Below, one piece after another: positions 1 through 9,722 of a DNA stretch of 64,000 nucleotides. Source of the stretch: Gammaproteobacteria bacterium (GTDB lineage Bacteria; Pseudomonadota; Gammaproteobacteria; Pseudomonadales; Pseudohongiellaceae); assembly GCA_002730035.1 (NCBI GenBank), contig PBYU01000061.1:48617-112616 (forward strand), in the 5' to 3' direction. The translations under genes and the position numbers were made by a program. The notes under the pieces are model-generated. The model was given only the letters and a program-made list of their open reading frames with translations. It made no database searches and had not been told where the DNA came from. How positions within the stretch are numbered: position 1 is the first letter of the stretch; each line of letters begins with the position of its first letter.

Positions 1-10
1 GTTGCCATAC

Positions 11-1390
11 TCATTGCAGCTGCTCCACTGATTGCAACTGCTCGACAGAATGAATAAACGCCTGCCCCCGATGCTGAAAGTTTTCAAACATGTCAAAACT
101 TGCACAAGCAGGTGAAAGCAGAACAGCGTCTCCCACAGCAGCGTGTTCGAGAGCCACCAGTACGGCATCTTGCATGTCGTTTGCGAAATAGGTCTGTAAC
201 TCTTTGTCAAAACTAGCAGCCATCTCTACCGCATCCTGTCCGATAAGTATGACTTCCTTTGCCCACCGGTTAATCACTGGTACCAAAGCACTGAAATCTG
301 CTCCTTTGCCAACACCGCCGGCGATCAGCAAAATGTGGCCGGTTATGCGCTGACCCAGCCCTTCTACGGCCGCCATAGTCGCTCCGACATTAGTTCCTTT
401 CGAGTCGTTATAGAATTCAACGCCATTCACATTGGCGACCCACTGGCAGCGATGCGGCAGACCTTCGAATTCTCTAATTGCCGCCCGGATACATTTCATC
501 TCTATACCTACCGCCATTGCCAAGCCTACTGCCGCCAGAACATTGGCGATGTTATGTTGACCGAAAACCTTCAACTCGTTTACTGAAACGATTTTCTCGA
601 ACTGAAAGGCCAGGTACTGATCTCCATCTTCTTCCAGAAGCCCGAGGCCATTAACACCAAGGCGGCTGAATCCAAAATCCCAAACAGGCAAGCTCAATTC
701 CGATTGAGGGTAGCTGTAACTATCATCCCGGTTGATCACTAGCTGCTTACAACCATTGAATACTCGTAATTTTGCCTGGCGATACTCGTCCAGGTTCTCG
801 TAGCGATCCATGTGGTCCGCACTGAGGTTCAGGATAACGGCGACTTCTGCACCCAGATTCTCAGTGGTTTCCAACTGAAAACTGGACAATTCGAGCACGT
901 AATAGTCCTTTTTTCCTTCACTGAGCAAGTCCAGTGCTGGCTTGAAATTTGTCCCATCGAGATTTCCTCCCAATCCAAATTTTTTGCCGGCCTTCTCGAA
1001 TATCTGTGCCAGAATCGCCACCACAGTACTCTTTCCATTTGAGCCAGTAACAGCAATTATCGGTGCTGTCACAGTCCTGGAGAAAATATCGATATCTCCA
1101 GTAATCGGCACACCTGCACGCCTGGCTGCTACGATTGCAGGTGTCTTCAAGCTCACTCCCGGACTCATTACCAATTCGCTCGCATTTAGTAAGCTGTCTA
1201 CAGAAAACTTTCCTAACTCACAGTCAACACCGGGGAGTAGTTCTCGCAACTCCGGCAACCCGGGCGGATTCTCTCGACTGTCGACTACTCTGAAATTCTT
1301 TCCGATTGCAGCAAAATACCTGGCACAGGAAAGACCTGTGTCACCCAACCCAACTATGACGCTGATCGGATTTGAAGACTCATCTAACAC
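11..1390 (-). CDS. murD: UDP-N-acetylmuramoylalanine--D-glutamate ligase MurD
   Basis: Cytoplasmic Mur ligase that adds D-glutamate to UDP-MurNAc-L-Ala with ATP in peptidoglycan precursor synthesis. The 459-residue product has an N-terminal Rossmann-like UDP-binding region (VGLGDTG near residue 14), the ATP-binding loop GSNGKST at 116-122, and the downstream NDSKGTN and HRCQWV segments of the family. Length is normal. It is the last complete gene of the minus-strand dcw operon, 22 bases after mraY. The last 12 residues are a duplicated hexapeptide (SVEQLQ twice), probably a small tandem duplication at the 3' end. Just past the stop, bases 8-1 read ATGGCAAC on the minus strand, probably the first codons of the next gene (ftsW expected), too short to call separately. 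Confidence 0.97.
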   Translation of the reverse strand: MLDESSNPISVIVGLGDTGLSCARYFAAIGKNFRVVDSRENPPGLPELRELLPGVDCELGKFSVDSLLNASELVMSPGVSLKTPAIVAARRAGVPITGDIDIFSRTVTAPIIAVTGSNGKSTVVAILAQIFEKAGKKFGLGGNLDGTNFKPALDLLSEGKKDYYVLELSSFQLETTENLGAEVAVILNLSADHMDRYENLDEYRQAKLRVFNGCKQLVINRDDSYSYPQSELSLPVWDFGFSRLGVNGLGLLEEDGDQYLAFQFEKIVSVNELKVFGQHNIANVLAAVGLAMAVGIEMKCIRAAIREFEGLPHRCQWVANVNGVEFYNDSKGTNVGATMAAVEGLGQRITGHILLIAGGVGKGADFSALVPVINRWAKEVILIGQDAVEMAASFDKELQTYFANDMQDAVLVALEHAAVGDAVLLSPACASFDMFENFQHRGQAFIHSVEQLQSVEQLQ

Positions 1391-1412
1391 CGATAATTTG
1401 CCCTGTTAATCT

Positions 1413-2495
1413 TCATCGAAGCTTTAACGTCGCCAAACCAAACAAGACCAACATGACCGTGATGATCCAGAACCGCACAATTACCCTCGGTTCAGGCCAG
1501 CCCTTCAATTCGAAGTGATGATGCAGCGGCGCCATTCTGAAAATGCGCTTACCGGTCAGCTTGAATGAGGCTACCTGCAGGATCACCGATACGGTTTCCA
1601 TGACGAATACACCACCCATAATAAACAACACGATTTCATGCCGGGAGACAATTGCCATAACGCCGAGAGCGGCACCCAGTGCCAGCGCTCCCACATCACC
1701 CATAAAGATTTGTGCCGGATAGGTGTTAAACCAGAGGAAGCCCATTCCGGCACCAACCAGTGCCCCGGCAAAAATTACAATTTCACCTGACCCGGCTACG
1801 TTAGGAATATTCAAATAGGCAGAGAATTCGCTATGACCAGCCAGGTAGGCTATTAGTCCAAGCGCACCACCGACCATAACAGTGGGCAATATTGCCAGGC
1901 CGTCGAGTCCATCTGTGAGATTTACCGCGTTGCTGAAACCGACAATTACGAAACAGCTGATCGCTATATAGAAAATACCCGTGTTGATTGCGATGTCTTT
2001 GAAAAATGGCACTATGTATTCAGTTTCTAATGGACTGATTGCGGTGTAGTAGAGAACTATTGCAGCAATCAACCCAATAAGTGTTTGCCAGATAAGTTTC
2101 CAGCGTGCCGATAATCCAGCTGGATCCTTCTCGAATACTTTTCGATAATCATCTACCCAGCCCACCGCACCAAAAAACAGGGTGACTAGTAGCACAATCC
2201 ATACGTAGTGATTGGTCAAGTCAGACCACAGCAGTGTAGTCATGGCGATACTAACCAGTATCAAGGCGCCACCCATCGTTGGGGTGCCTGCCTTGCTGAA
2301 ATGGGTTTCCGGCCCATCATCACGAACCACCTGCCCGATTTGATGATAGTTGAGTCTCCGAATCAACGACGGACCTATAATTAACGACACTCCCATGGCT
2401 GTGAGAATGCTGAATATGCCGCGTACTGTGATGTACTGCAGCACGGCAAAGTTATTGTTGAATTGCATCAAGTAATCAGATAACCAAACCAGCAT
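1413..2495 (-). CDS. mraY: Phospho-N-acetylmuramoyl-pentapeptide-transferase MraY
   Basis: Polytopic inner-membrane enzyme that transfers phospho-MurNAc-pentapeptide to undecaprenyl phosphate, making lipid I. At 360 residues it has the usual family length. It shows the aspartate pair D115-D116 in VDDYRKV, the NLTDGLDGL motif near 192-200, FMGDVGA, and the histidine-rich PLHHHFE loop near the C-terminus, all active-site landmarks. About ten hydrophobic segments are visible. Its ATG overlaps the murF stop by one base (TAATG), which indicates translational coupling. Confidence 0.98.
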   Translation of the reverse strand: MLVWLSDYLMQFNNNFAVLQYITVRGIFSILTAMGVSLIIGPSLIRRLNYHQIGQVVRDDGPETHFSKAGTPTMGGALILVSIAMTTLLWSDLTNHYVWIVLLVTLFFGAVGWVDDYRKVFEKDPAGLSARWKLIWQTLIGLIAAIVLYYTAISPLETEYIVPFFKDIAINTGIFYIAISCFVIVGFSNAVNLTDGLDGLAILPTVMVGGALGLIAYLAGHSEFSAYLNIPNVAGSGEIVIFAGALVGAGMGFLWFNTYPAQIFMGDVGALALGAALGVMAIVSRHEIVLFIMGGVFVMETVSVILQVASFKLTGKRIFRMAPLHHHFELKGWPEPRVIVRFWIITVMLVLFGLATLKLR

Positions 2496-3862
2496 TAGCC
2501 GCCCTCGCTTGTCATCAAGGAACTTACTACCGTCTCCATTTGAGACCCTCGCGATCCTTTCACGAGGAAGACAGTGTTTTCGTTTGCGATTTCCTTACAT
2601 GCCGCTACTAATTCTGCCTTGTCGGAAAAATGTCGTGCCTTGTATCCAAAAGCCTGCACTGCTAACAGCGAGCATTCACCAACTGCCCAGAATTCATTAA
2701 CTCCTGCGCGGGATGCGTACTCACCCACTGCTGAATGAGCTGCCGCAATTTCTGCTCCGAGCTCCTTCATGTCCCCCGCAATAAGCACTGTTTTCGTGGG
2801 ATAAGTCACCAGTACATCGATAGCCGCGATGAATGAAGTCGGGCTGGCGTTGTAGGTATCATCGATCACGCAACAGCCATTAGTTCCCGTTAGAGGATTC
2901 AGCCTGCCTGCAACGGGTTTAAGGAGCTTCAGCCCTGCATGTACATCATCCAGAGTAGCTCCTGCCTGCATTGCCGCACTGGCGGCAGCTACGGCATTAG
3001 CCACATTATGTTTACCGAGTAATTTGAGTGTTATATCCTGACGGCCTGTCGGGGAGAGCAAGGTGAATGAAAGTCGCCCCTGACTATCCAATCTGCAGTT
3101 AGTTGCACTGTAGCTCACCGCCGTTTCAGAACTACCAGGACTGAATAACACGATATTTTTTGAAGCAGCGCGTGCAATCCATTGCTCTACATTGGGATCA
3201 TCAGCATTTAGTATGAGGGTTCCTGATTCGTGGAGACCTTCAATTATTTCTCCTTTTCCCTCAACGATTCCCTGTAGACTACCAAATCCGTCTATATGTG
3301 CTGCATTGGCATTGGTAATGAGCGCGATATCCGGCTGCGTTTTATCGACACTAAAGCTAATTTCACCCGCACAATCGGCTCCCATTTCGACTACGGCGAA
3401 CCGGTGTTCGTCATTCAGCTGCAACAGGGTGAGCGACACACCAATGGTGTTGTTGAGATTTGCATGAGTGACTAGGGTCGCAGCCCGATTGCTCAAGATA
3501 CTGTTGATCATTTCTTTTACTGTGGTCTTCCCTTGACTACCGGTAAGAGCAATTACAGTGGCTGAGCTGCGCTGACGATTTAGTTTTGCTATCTCCCCCA
3601 GCGCCAGATGGGTATCTGCAACGCGCAACATTGGAATTTCGTGATCCAATTCTTGCGACACGATGGCACCCGAGGCTCCCTTTTCTATTGCCTCGGATAC
3701 GAAAGCATTGCCATCGAATCTTTCACCACTCAGGGCTAAGTAGGCATCACCCCTGGCAAGTGTCCTGGTGTCAGTGGATAGTTGATTAAACACACTATCA
3801 TTTCCGATGAGTTCACCACCCAATTGTTGAGCCAGTTCCGACAAGGCCATCATTCCTATCAA
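2495..3862 (-). CDS. murF: UDP-N-acetylmuramoyl-tripeptide--D-alanyl-D-alanine ligase MurF
   Basis: Adds D-Ala-D-Ala to the UDP-MurNAc-tripeptide. The 455-residue product has the Mur-ligase ATP loop GSQGKTT at 108-114, the central-domain [12 protein letters not shown] segment, and [12 protein letters not shown] near residue 330. The listed start is TTG at 3862, chosen because GGAG lies ten bases upstream. ATG at 3853 is in frame, but its nearest purine run abuts it, so spacing is poor. The gene sits 15 bases after murE and overlaps the mraY start by one base. Confidence 0.95.
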   Translation of the reverse strand: MIGMMALSELAQQLGGELIGNDSVFNQLSTDTRTLARGDAYLALSGERFDGNAFVSEAIEKGASGAIVSQELDHEIPMLRVADTHLALGEIAKLNRQRSSATVIALTGSQGKTTVKEMINSILSNRAATLVTHANLNNTIGVSLTLLQLNDEHRFAVVEMGADCAGEISFSVDKTQPDIALITNANAAHIDGFGSLQGIVEGKGEIIEGLHESGTLILNADDPNVEQWIARAASKNIVLFSPGSSETAVSYSATNCRLDSQGRLSFTLLSPTGRQDITLKLLGKHNVANAVAAASAAMQAGATLDDVHAGLKLLKPVAGRLNPLTGTNGCCVIDDTYNASPTSFIAAIDVLVTYPTKTVLIAGDMKELGAEIAAAHSAVGEYASRAGVNEFWAVGECSLLAVQAFGYKARHFSDKAELVAACKEIANENTVFLVKGSRGSQMETVVSSLMTSEGG

Positions 3863-3877
3863 GCTTGCTGAGCTCCA

Positions 3878-5410
3878 CTATTTATTTTTACGCGTTTTCA
3901 GGGCGAGCCGCACCTGATTTGCATCGCTGAATATTATTCTTTCGCCACCTGACTCCTGATAGGTCTCGTGGCCTTTGCCAGCCACCAACACCACATCTCC
4001 TGCAGCCGCATTTTCGATAGCAAAGGAAATAGCCTCGGCTCGATCTCTTTCTACGGTGACATCCGTAGGATTACTAATTCCACTCATAATATGTTGGATA
4101 ATTTCATCACCCCGCTCGTTTCTGGGATTGTCGTCGGTGATAATCAAGCGGTCGGCATTTTGTTCGGCAATCTCTCCCATCATGGGTCGCTTACCCTTAT
4201 CACGATTACCACCGCATCCGAAGACGCACCAGACGTTTCCTGAGAAATGATCCCGCAAGGCAACTAGTGCGCTTTTCAAACCATCGGGCGTATGTGCGTA
4301 ATCCACTACAGCGGTAATCGATTCACTGCCTCCAATAATTTCCATTCGCCCATTGACGGGTCGCAACTGGGAAATTTGTTCACAGAATTCTTCGATATCG
4401 ATTTGTCTCTTGCGTGGAAGATAATTGATCAAGGCAGCGACCGTCGCCAATACATTGCTGAAATTAAAATAGCCAATCAGCTTTCCGTGGATCTTGCCCT
4501 TACCTATTGGAGTGACAATCACTGCCTCGAATCCGTGGCGGGTGAGTTCCAGTTGTTCTGCAAAAACCGTAGCGATTGAATTTTCGATACTGTAAGTCGT
4601 AATATCCACATCCTTCTCGATTCCATTGATAATTGCCAAGGCATAGGGATCATCCAGATTGACAATGGCACTACGCAATCCTTCAACTAGAAACAATTTC
4701 TTCTTGTTTTCCGCATAGGCCTGCATGCTTTCGTGATAATCCAGGTGATCTCTGGTGAGATTAGTAAATATCGCCGTATCGAAATGCACAGCCTTCACGC
4801 GTTTTTGATGCAGCCCAACTGACGATACCTCCATCACCACTGGATCAATCCGGTCGACAACCATTTCTGCCAGGGCCATCTGGGTGAACACCGCATCCGG
4901 TGTAGTCAGTTGCGTCTCCTTCAACTCACCGCAGATACCGTACCCTAGAGTGCCCATTACTCCGCACTTATACCCCAGCGCAGTAAGCGCCTGTGCAATA
5001 AATTGGCTACAACTGGTTTTGCCATTGGTACCGGTAATCCCAAATACGCTGAGCATGGAACTCGGATCGGAATAGAAGCGTGCTGCAATCTCGCTGATCT
5101 TGGCTGAGAGGCCATCAATGGCAACAATCGCCAACCCTCGATGGATTCTTATACCCTGCCACCCTCCACCGGATTCGGCCAGGACCGCGACACAACCCAG
5201 CTCAATGGCCTGATCGATATACTCTCGCGCATCATGATTGTGCCCAAAACAGGCGATGAAGAGATCGCCTTTTACTAATAGGCGGCTGTCCATCTGCACG
5301 CCGGTAATCTTTACATTGAGTTCCTGGGGAAGCGGTTCAGGCAGTTCTACAAGACCGCCAATTAATTCAAGCAAGGATACAATTGGATTCAATTTCTCTG
5401 CCGTATTCAT
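3878..5410 (-). CDS. murE: UDP-N-acetylmuramoyl-tripeptide synthetase MurE (meso-diaminopimelate-adding)
   Basis: Adds meso-diaminopimelate to UDP-MurNAc-L-Ala-D-Glu. The 510-residue protein has the ATP loop GTNGKTS at 127-133, TTPD near 169-172 for substrate contact, and DNPR at 427-430. In known MurE enzymes DNPR marks meso-DAP rather than lysine specificity, fitting a Gram-negative wall. Only two bases separate it from the ftsI stop. Length is slightly above the E. coli enzyme, with no sign of truncation. Confidence 0.97.
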   Translation of the reverse strand: MNTAEKLNPIVSLLELIGGLVELPEPLPQELNVKITGVQMDSRLLVKGDLFIACFGHNHDAREYIDQAIELGCVAVLAESGGGWQGIRIHRGLAIVAIDGLSAKISEIAARFYSDPSSMLSVFGITGTNGKTSCSQFIAQALTALGYKCGVMGTLGYGICGELKETQLTTPDAVFTQMALAEMVVDRIDPVVMEVSSVGLHQKRVKAVHFDTAIFTNLTRDHLDYHESMQAYAENKKKLFLVEGLRSAIVNLDDPYALAIINGIEKDVDITTYSIENSIATVFAEQLELTRHGFEAVIVTPIGKGKIHGKLIGYFNFSNVLATVAALINYLPRKRQIDIEEFCEQISQLRPVNGRMEIIGGSESITAVVDYAHTPDGLKSALVALRDHFSGNVWCVFGCGGNRDKGKRPMMGEIAEQNADRLIITDDNPRNERGDEIIQHIMSGISNPTDVTVERDRAEAISFAIENAAAGDVVLVAGKGHETYQESGGERIIFSDANQVRLALKTRKNK

Positions 5411-5412
5411 TG

Positions 5413-7140
5413 TTATAAAGAAGAGAGCTCCATGGTCTGGTCTGCAGGAATCTTATCCGGGGCAATTTTCAGTATTCGCATAGCACCGGATGCAATTCGT
5501 GAAAAGACCGGAGCCGCCACCTGGCCGCCATAATGTTCTTCACCTTTCGGTTCATTGACTACGACAACCACGACAATTTTCGGATCGGTTGCAGGAGCGA
5601 GCCCTACGAAAAGCGAATTATGAAGATATTCTTCGTAACCAAACTCCCCGACCACATGTGCAGTTCCGGTCTTACCAGCGACACTGTAAAACGGCACGTT
5701 GGCCTCGACAACCGATCCACCTCGACTGGGATCCACCACTGTGCTGAGCATATCCAGCACTTCCCTGCTAATGGATTCACTCAAGACTCTTTCCCGGGGC
5801 AGCTCAGAAACCGCAGTTTGATCCAGTTTGAGTAAGGAAACCGGTTTTCTAACACCACCGTCGGCTATTACAGAATACGCCTGTGCCAGTTGTAGGGCCG
5901 ATGTAGACAAGCCGTAACCGTAAGACAGAGTTGCGATTTCTATGCGGCTCCAGCGACGGAGATTGGGCAGCACCCCACTGCGCTCTCCAGGAAATCCCGT
6001 TCCGGTAACCTGGCCAAATCCTACCCTCTCCAATACATCGCGAATTGGCTCGGCACCAATCTGCAGCGCTATTTTTGTAGAACCGATGTTGCTTGACTTG
6101 GTAATAACCTTCGCAACGGTCAGGGTACCATAATCGAACAGGTCCTTGACTTCGTCTACACCTATCATCATCCAGCCCGGGCTGGTTTCAACTATGGTGT
6201 CCGGCGTATACAATCCCGATTCCAGTGCTGCGGCGATAGTAAACGCTTTTGCAGTCGACCCAGGCTCGAATACATCGGTGATTGCCCGGTTACGCAGCAC
6301 ACTGAAATCTGTCATGTTAGATTTGTTATGGGGGTTATAGGAGGGCTGATTTGCCATCGCCAATACTTCACCGGTTTCAACATCCAGCACTACTACAGAG
6401 GCCGCCTTGGCGCGCCTGGTAATGAATTCTTCCTTGAGTTCCCGGTAAGCAATGTTCTGCAACCTGAAATCGATACTGAGTTCCAGACTCTTACCCGGTT
6501 GTGCGGTTTCAATTGTATTCAGTTCTTCGATGATATGGCCGCGCCTGTCTTTCATGACCTGACGCCTGCCAGGCACACCACGCAGCCAGTCGTCATAGGT
6601 CAGTTCAAGGCCTTCCTGCCCGATATCATCAACATTGCTGAATCCAACCAGATGTGCGGCGGCTTCTCCCTGAGGATAGAAACGTTGATATTCCTGCTGC
6701 GCATACACTCCATCGATATCGAGTGCCAGTATTCGATTGGCGTCCGCCGGTGGAAGTCGTCGTTTAATATAGAGAAATTCCTTCCCCGAGTTCTTCTCTA
6801 TGTTGTTGGCAAGGACTTCACCCTGCAACTCGAGCTGATCCGCCAGGCGCAAGATAGCCTGTCTGTTGTCGGCAATCTCACTGGGATTTACCCAGATCGA
6901 TTGCACTGGTGTGCTTACCGCTAATGGTTCTCCATTGCGGTCCGTAATCAATCCACGGTTTGCCACCAGAGGTACAGTGCGAATGGTGCGGGCATCACCC
7001 TGCCCCTGCAGAAAGTCCCGCTCCAGAATGTGCAGGGCACTGACTTTCCATCCAATAGCGATGACACACAACAGCATGGCGAACAGCACCAGATACAATC
7101 GCCATTGCTGCAAGAAACGCGATGTTCTGCTATCAGTCAT
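5413..7140 (-). CDS. ftsI: Septal peptidoglycan transpeptidase FtsI (PBP3)
   Basis: Division-specific class B penicillin-binding protein acting in the periplasm at the septum. A short cytoplasmic tail is followed by one membrane anchor at about residues 15-37, a dimerisation/pedestal domain, and the transpeptidase domain. The active-site motifs are complete: STAK with Ser295 and Lys298, SSN at 348-350, KTG at 489-491. Its start overlaps the ftsL end by 8 bases, suggesting coupled translation of partners that work in the FtsQLB/FtsWI complex. The 575-residue length is typical. Confidence 0.97.
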   Translation of the reverse strand: MTDSRTSRFLQQWRLYLVLFAMLLCVIAIGWKVSALHILERDFLQGQGDARTIRTVPLVANRGLITDRNGEPLAVSTPVQSIWVNPSEIADNRQAILRLADQLELQGEVLANNIEKNSGKEFLYIKRRLPPADANRILALDIDGVYAQQEYQRFYPQGEAAAHLVGFSNVDDIGQEGLELTYDDWLRGVPGRRQVMKDRRGHIIEELNTIETAQPGKSLELSIDFRLQNIAYRELKEEFITRRAKAASVVVLDVETGEVLAMANQPSYNPHNKSNMTDFSVLRNRAITDVFEPGSTAKAFTIAAALESGLYTPDTIVETSPGWMMIGVDEVKDLFDYGTLTVAKVITKSSNIGSTKIALQIGAEPIRDVLERVGFGQVTGTGFPGERSGVLPNLRRWSRIEIATLSYGYGLSTSALQLAQAYSVIADGGVRKPVSLLKLDQTAVSELPRERVLSESISREVLDMLSTVVDPSRGGSVVEANVPFYSVAGKTGTAHVVGEFGYEEYLHNSLFVGLAPATDPKIVVVVVVNEPKGEEHYGGQVAAPVFSRIASGAMRILKIAPDKIPADQTMELSSL

Positions 7141-7486
7141 GATTCACCAGTATGATTTTGGACAGTTCGGGTACCTGCATCTGCAGCTGTTCTACCGCCT
7201 TTTGTTCGATACGACCCTCTACCCCAAAAGTGCTCTGTTCGATCAGTAGCTGGCCCCACTCGGTTTGCAGCTGATTAGCCTGGTCTTTCAGCTCCTGCAA
7301 CTCGTTAAACGCAAATCGATTTTCATGAGTTGTATAGACAACGGAAAGCCCGGAGGAGAGCAACAAACCAAACAGCACCGCCAGTGAGAGATTCGCTGGT
7401 CGAAAGATCCCAGCCCAACGAAAAATGGACTCGCGCTTGTGCGTCACATCAAGTTGCTTTTTGTAGGCTCGGGTTGTCACTCGCAT
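7133..7486 (-). CDS. ftsL: Cell division protein FtsL
   Basis: Small bitopic division protein of the FtsQLB complex. The 117-residue product has a basic cytoplasmic N-terminus, one hydrophobic span at about 31-51, then a periplasmic heptad-rich coiled coil (about 56-95), the standard FtsL architecture. Sequence conservation in this family is weak; the call rests on topology and position between rsmH and ftsI. It lies 25 bases after rsmH and overlaps ftsI by 8 bases. Confidence 0.9.
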   Translation of the reverse strand: MRVTTRAYKKQLDVTHKRESIFRWAGIFRPANLSLAVLFGLLLSSGLSVVYTTHENRFAFNELQELKDQANQLQTEWGQLLIEQSTFGVEGRIEQKAVEQLQMQVPELSKIILVNHD

Positions 7487-7511
7487 GGTTTCCTATAGGA
7501 TTTGTCAAATC

Positions 7512-8447
7512 CTAGGCAATTTTCTCTGCAACTCTCATTACTGCGCTTCTTGCGCGCGGATTGTTTTCTATTTCATCCGCCGATGCTTTGATGCGTTTGC
7601 AAATCGGTTTCAGGCGCGGATTTAACATCGATGACGTCACAGGAAGATCTCTTGGAAAATTATCCCCCTTAGTCTGCTTAGCTATGAATTTCTTGACTAT
7701 TCTGTCTTCCAATGAATGGAAGCTGATCACTACCTGTCGACCACTTTTTCTAAGGAATGATAGCGAGCTTGTCAATCCATGCTCAATTTCGTCGAATTCT
7801 TTGTTGATGTAAATTCGAACGGCCTGGAAGGTTCTCGTAGCAGGATGCTTGTCCTTCTCCCAGCTGGGATTCGCCTGTTTTGCAATCTCTGCGAGTTGGT
7901 TGGTTGTCAGGATGAGTCTTGTTTCACGGGTTGCAACTATGCTCCTTGCTATACGCCTGGAATGTCGCTCTTCTCCAAACTTGTACAACACATCGGCAAT
8001 GTCGTTTTCCTTCGCATAGTTCAGCCACATTGCAGCACTAAATCCCTTAGTTGGATTCATGCGCATATCCAATGGCCCGTCACGCATAAAGCTGAATCCT
8101 CTCTCAGCCGTGTCGAGCTGAGGAGATGAAACACCAAGATCGAACAAGATACCATCCACCTGCTCATGGATATCTTTCGACTCCACCAGATCTTCAAGTT
8201 GACTAAATGTTGCATGTGCCACCTCGAGCCTGGGATCTTGCCGTTGTAACTTGAATGCTTCCTCAATTGCATCCGGATCCCGGTCGATGGCAATCAACCT
8301 CCCCCCTGATCCAAGTTGTTCGAGAATCGCCCTGCTGTGCCCGCCGCGTCCAAATGTTGCATCTATATAGATGCCATCAGGCTTAACAGCCAGGGCTGAC
8401 ACTGCTTCCTTTCTAAGGACTGATTCGTGAAACAATTTTCCAACCAT
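7512..8447 (-). CDS. rsmH: 16S rRNA (cytosine(1402)-N(4))-methyltransferase RsmH
   Basis: SAM-dependent methyltransferase (formerly MraW) that N4-methylates C1402 in the 16S rRNA P-site region. The 311-residue protein starts with the family pattern around FHESVL, then the SAM loop DATFGRGGHS at 29-38, FDLGVSSPQLD near 103-113, and the C-terminal SFHSLEDR motif. It is second in the dcw operon, 13 bases after mraZ. The rsmI product, encoded nearby, 2'-O-methylates the same nucleotide. Confidence 0.97.
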   Translation of the reverse strand: MVGKLFHESVLRKEAVSALAVKPDGIYIDATFGRGGHSRAILEQLGSGGRLIAIDRDPDAIEEAFKLQRQDPRLEVAHATFSQLEDLVESKDIHEQVDGILFDLGVSSPQLDTAERGFSFMRDGPLDMRMNPTKGFSAAMWLNYAKENDIADVLYKFGEERHSRRIARSIVATRETRLILTTNQLAEIAKQANPSWEKDKHPATRTFQAVRIYINKEFDEIEHGLTSSLSFLRKSGRQVVISFHSLEDRIVKKFIAKQTKGDNFPRDLPVTSSMLNPRLKPICKRIKASADEIENNPRARSAVMRVAEKIA

Positions 8448-8460
8448 TTTTCAGCTCACC

Positions 8461-8916
8461 TTAAAGCGCTAATGATCTTAATTTTTCGGGCAACTCTCCT
8501 TCCGTTGAAGATTCGGATAACCAATGGTCTCGCTGCTGGTTCCAGCTATCCTGACTCCAGATCTCGAGCTTCTTGCCCTGACCTATCAGGCAGACGTGTT
8601 TCTCCAGCTCGGCATAAAGTCTTAATTCCTGGGGTAACAAAATTCGTCCGCTGCTGTCTAACTCCAAATCGTTTGCATGACCGATCAGCAGGTGTTTAAC
8701 CCGCTGTGACATGGGATCGAAGCTGGAGAGAGATTCGATTTGACGTTCGATCTGTTCCCACTCGGCGAGTGGATACAGGAGCAGGCAACGATGGTTGGTA
8801 TCGATAGTGACAACCAGCTGCCCCGAGCAATGCTTGAGTAGCTGCTCGCGGTAACGGGCGGGCATGGCCATGCGCCCCTTCGCATCCAGGTTGATAGTAT
8901 TAATGCCGCGAAACAC
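8461..8916 (-). CDS. mraZ: Transcriptional regulator MraZ
   Basis: DNA-binding regulator with two AbrB-like (SpoVT/MraZ) repeats that in E. coli represses its own dcw operon. The 151-residue product begins with the conserved MFRG..NLDAKGRMAMPARYR block and has a second copy with LDSSGRILLPQELR near residue 88. The start is GTG at 8916, supported by an AAGGGG ribosome site seven bases upstream. It is first in the operon, directly downstream of a promoter with five phased GTGG boxes, so autoregulation is likely. Confidence 0.96.
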   Translation of the reverse strand: MFRGINTINLDAKGRMAMPARYREQLLKHCSGQLVVTIDTNHRCLLLYPLAEWEQIERQIESLSSFDPMSQRVKHLLIGHANDLELDSSGRILLPQELRLYAELEKHVCLIGQGKKLEIWSQDSWNQQRDHWLSESSTEGELPEKLRSLAL

Positions 8917-8959
8917 TCGCTGTCCCCTTGTATTATCGGAATAAACTTATTGCAGGATA

Positions 8960-9034
8960 TCCACTCTCACCCACAATAAGACAAATACTTCCACTTTTCG
9001 CCACAAAGAAACACTATAGGCACACACTACCCAC
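8960..9034 (-). promoter_or_regulatory. Array of five MraZ-type operator boxes
   Basis: Read on the minus strand, the tetramer GTGG occurs with its plus-strand complement starting at 8961, 8971, 8991, 9001 and 9031, so all boxes lie on one face of the helix at multiples of ten bases. Two are full TGGG (8971, 9031); the others are TGGA or TGGC. MraZ is known to bind TGGG-like direct repeats at 10-bp spacing. The boxes overlap and follow the mraZ promoter, as expected for a repressor site. Confidence 0.7.
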
Positions 9035-9041
9035 TGTGCAA
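9013..9041 (-). promoter_or_regulatory. Sigma-70 type promoter of the dcw operon (Pmra)
   Basis: On the minus strand TTGCAC (9041-9036), a 17-base spacer and TATAGT (9018-9013) form a good sigma-70 promoter pointing at mraZ. Transcription would start near 9005, leaving a leader of about 90 bases before the GTG start. One MraZ-type GTGGG box lies inside the spacer and two more at about the start point. Confidence 0.65.
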
Positions 9042-9251
9042 GCACTATTTGTATGATTTATTTCAAGAAATTCCGGGAACTTGCCGCTAAAAGTGGGGAT
9101 CTTGGCGACATCTTGCATAATCTAAAATTGTATAAATTAAGCAAATACAGCCTGATATAACGAGTATTTAATGTGTTTTATTAAGTTCTGATTCGATTAT
9201 ACCTGACAATAGATTGCAATAGCCGGGCATGCACAGGAAATACAGAATTTG

Positions 9252-9646
9252 AAAGGCGAGTCAGCCTATAAGCCGGGTTCTGTCGAGGACAATTATTCAT
9301 CTACAGTCTGCGTCACCACAGACTTTTAGCGGCCTACCCGAATCCAATGCGAGCAACATCGAAGGATTCCTATTTGGCCTTGCTCCGAGTGGGGTTTACC
9401 ATGCCACGAGCTGTTACCAGCCGCGCGGTGCGCTCTTACCGCACCATTTCACCCTTACCTCATGTCAAAATCGAAGATTATGATACAAGGCGGTATATTT
9501 TCTGCTGCACTAGCCGTAGGTTCACACCTCCCAGGCGTTACCTGGCACCCTGCTCTGTGGAGCCCGGACTTTCCTCTACCTGCATCCTCGTAGACCGCTA
9601 AGCGGAAGACAAAGAGTGACAAATAGCAATTGCCCAGCTGACTCGT
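9252..9646 (-). ncRNA. rnpB: RNase P RNA (bacterial type A)
   Basis: Catalytic RNA that trims tRNA 5' leaders. Recognised on the minus strand by the conserved 5' core GAGGAAAGTCCGGGCTCC (around 9563-9580), the GGTAAGGGTGAAA segment, and the 3' end AACCCGGCTTATAGGC. The ends are set by the P1 pairing: GAGTCAGCT at 9644-9636 with GGCTGACTC at 9266-9258. The length of about 395 nt fits type A RNA. Position between rsmI and mraZ matches Pseudomonas. Exact termini are uncertain by a few bases. Apparent ORFs over this stretch are not genes. Confidence 0.96.
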
Positions 9647-9722
9647 ATGCAGACTAATTGAGTTGTCTACAGGACACAATAGCCAGCGCTTTTCTTTGCC
9701 AGTACTTCTCGAAACAGTGCTG

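Noticed and set aside
942..1409. 155-codon plus-strand frame.
   Set aside because: Antisense to murD with no recognisable protein features.
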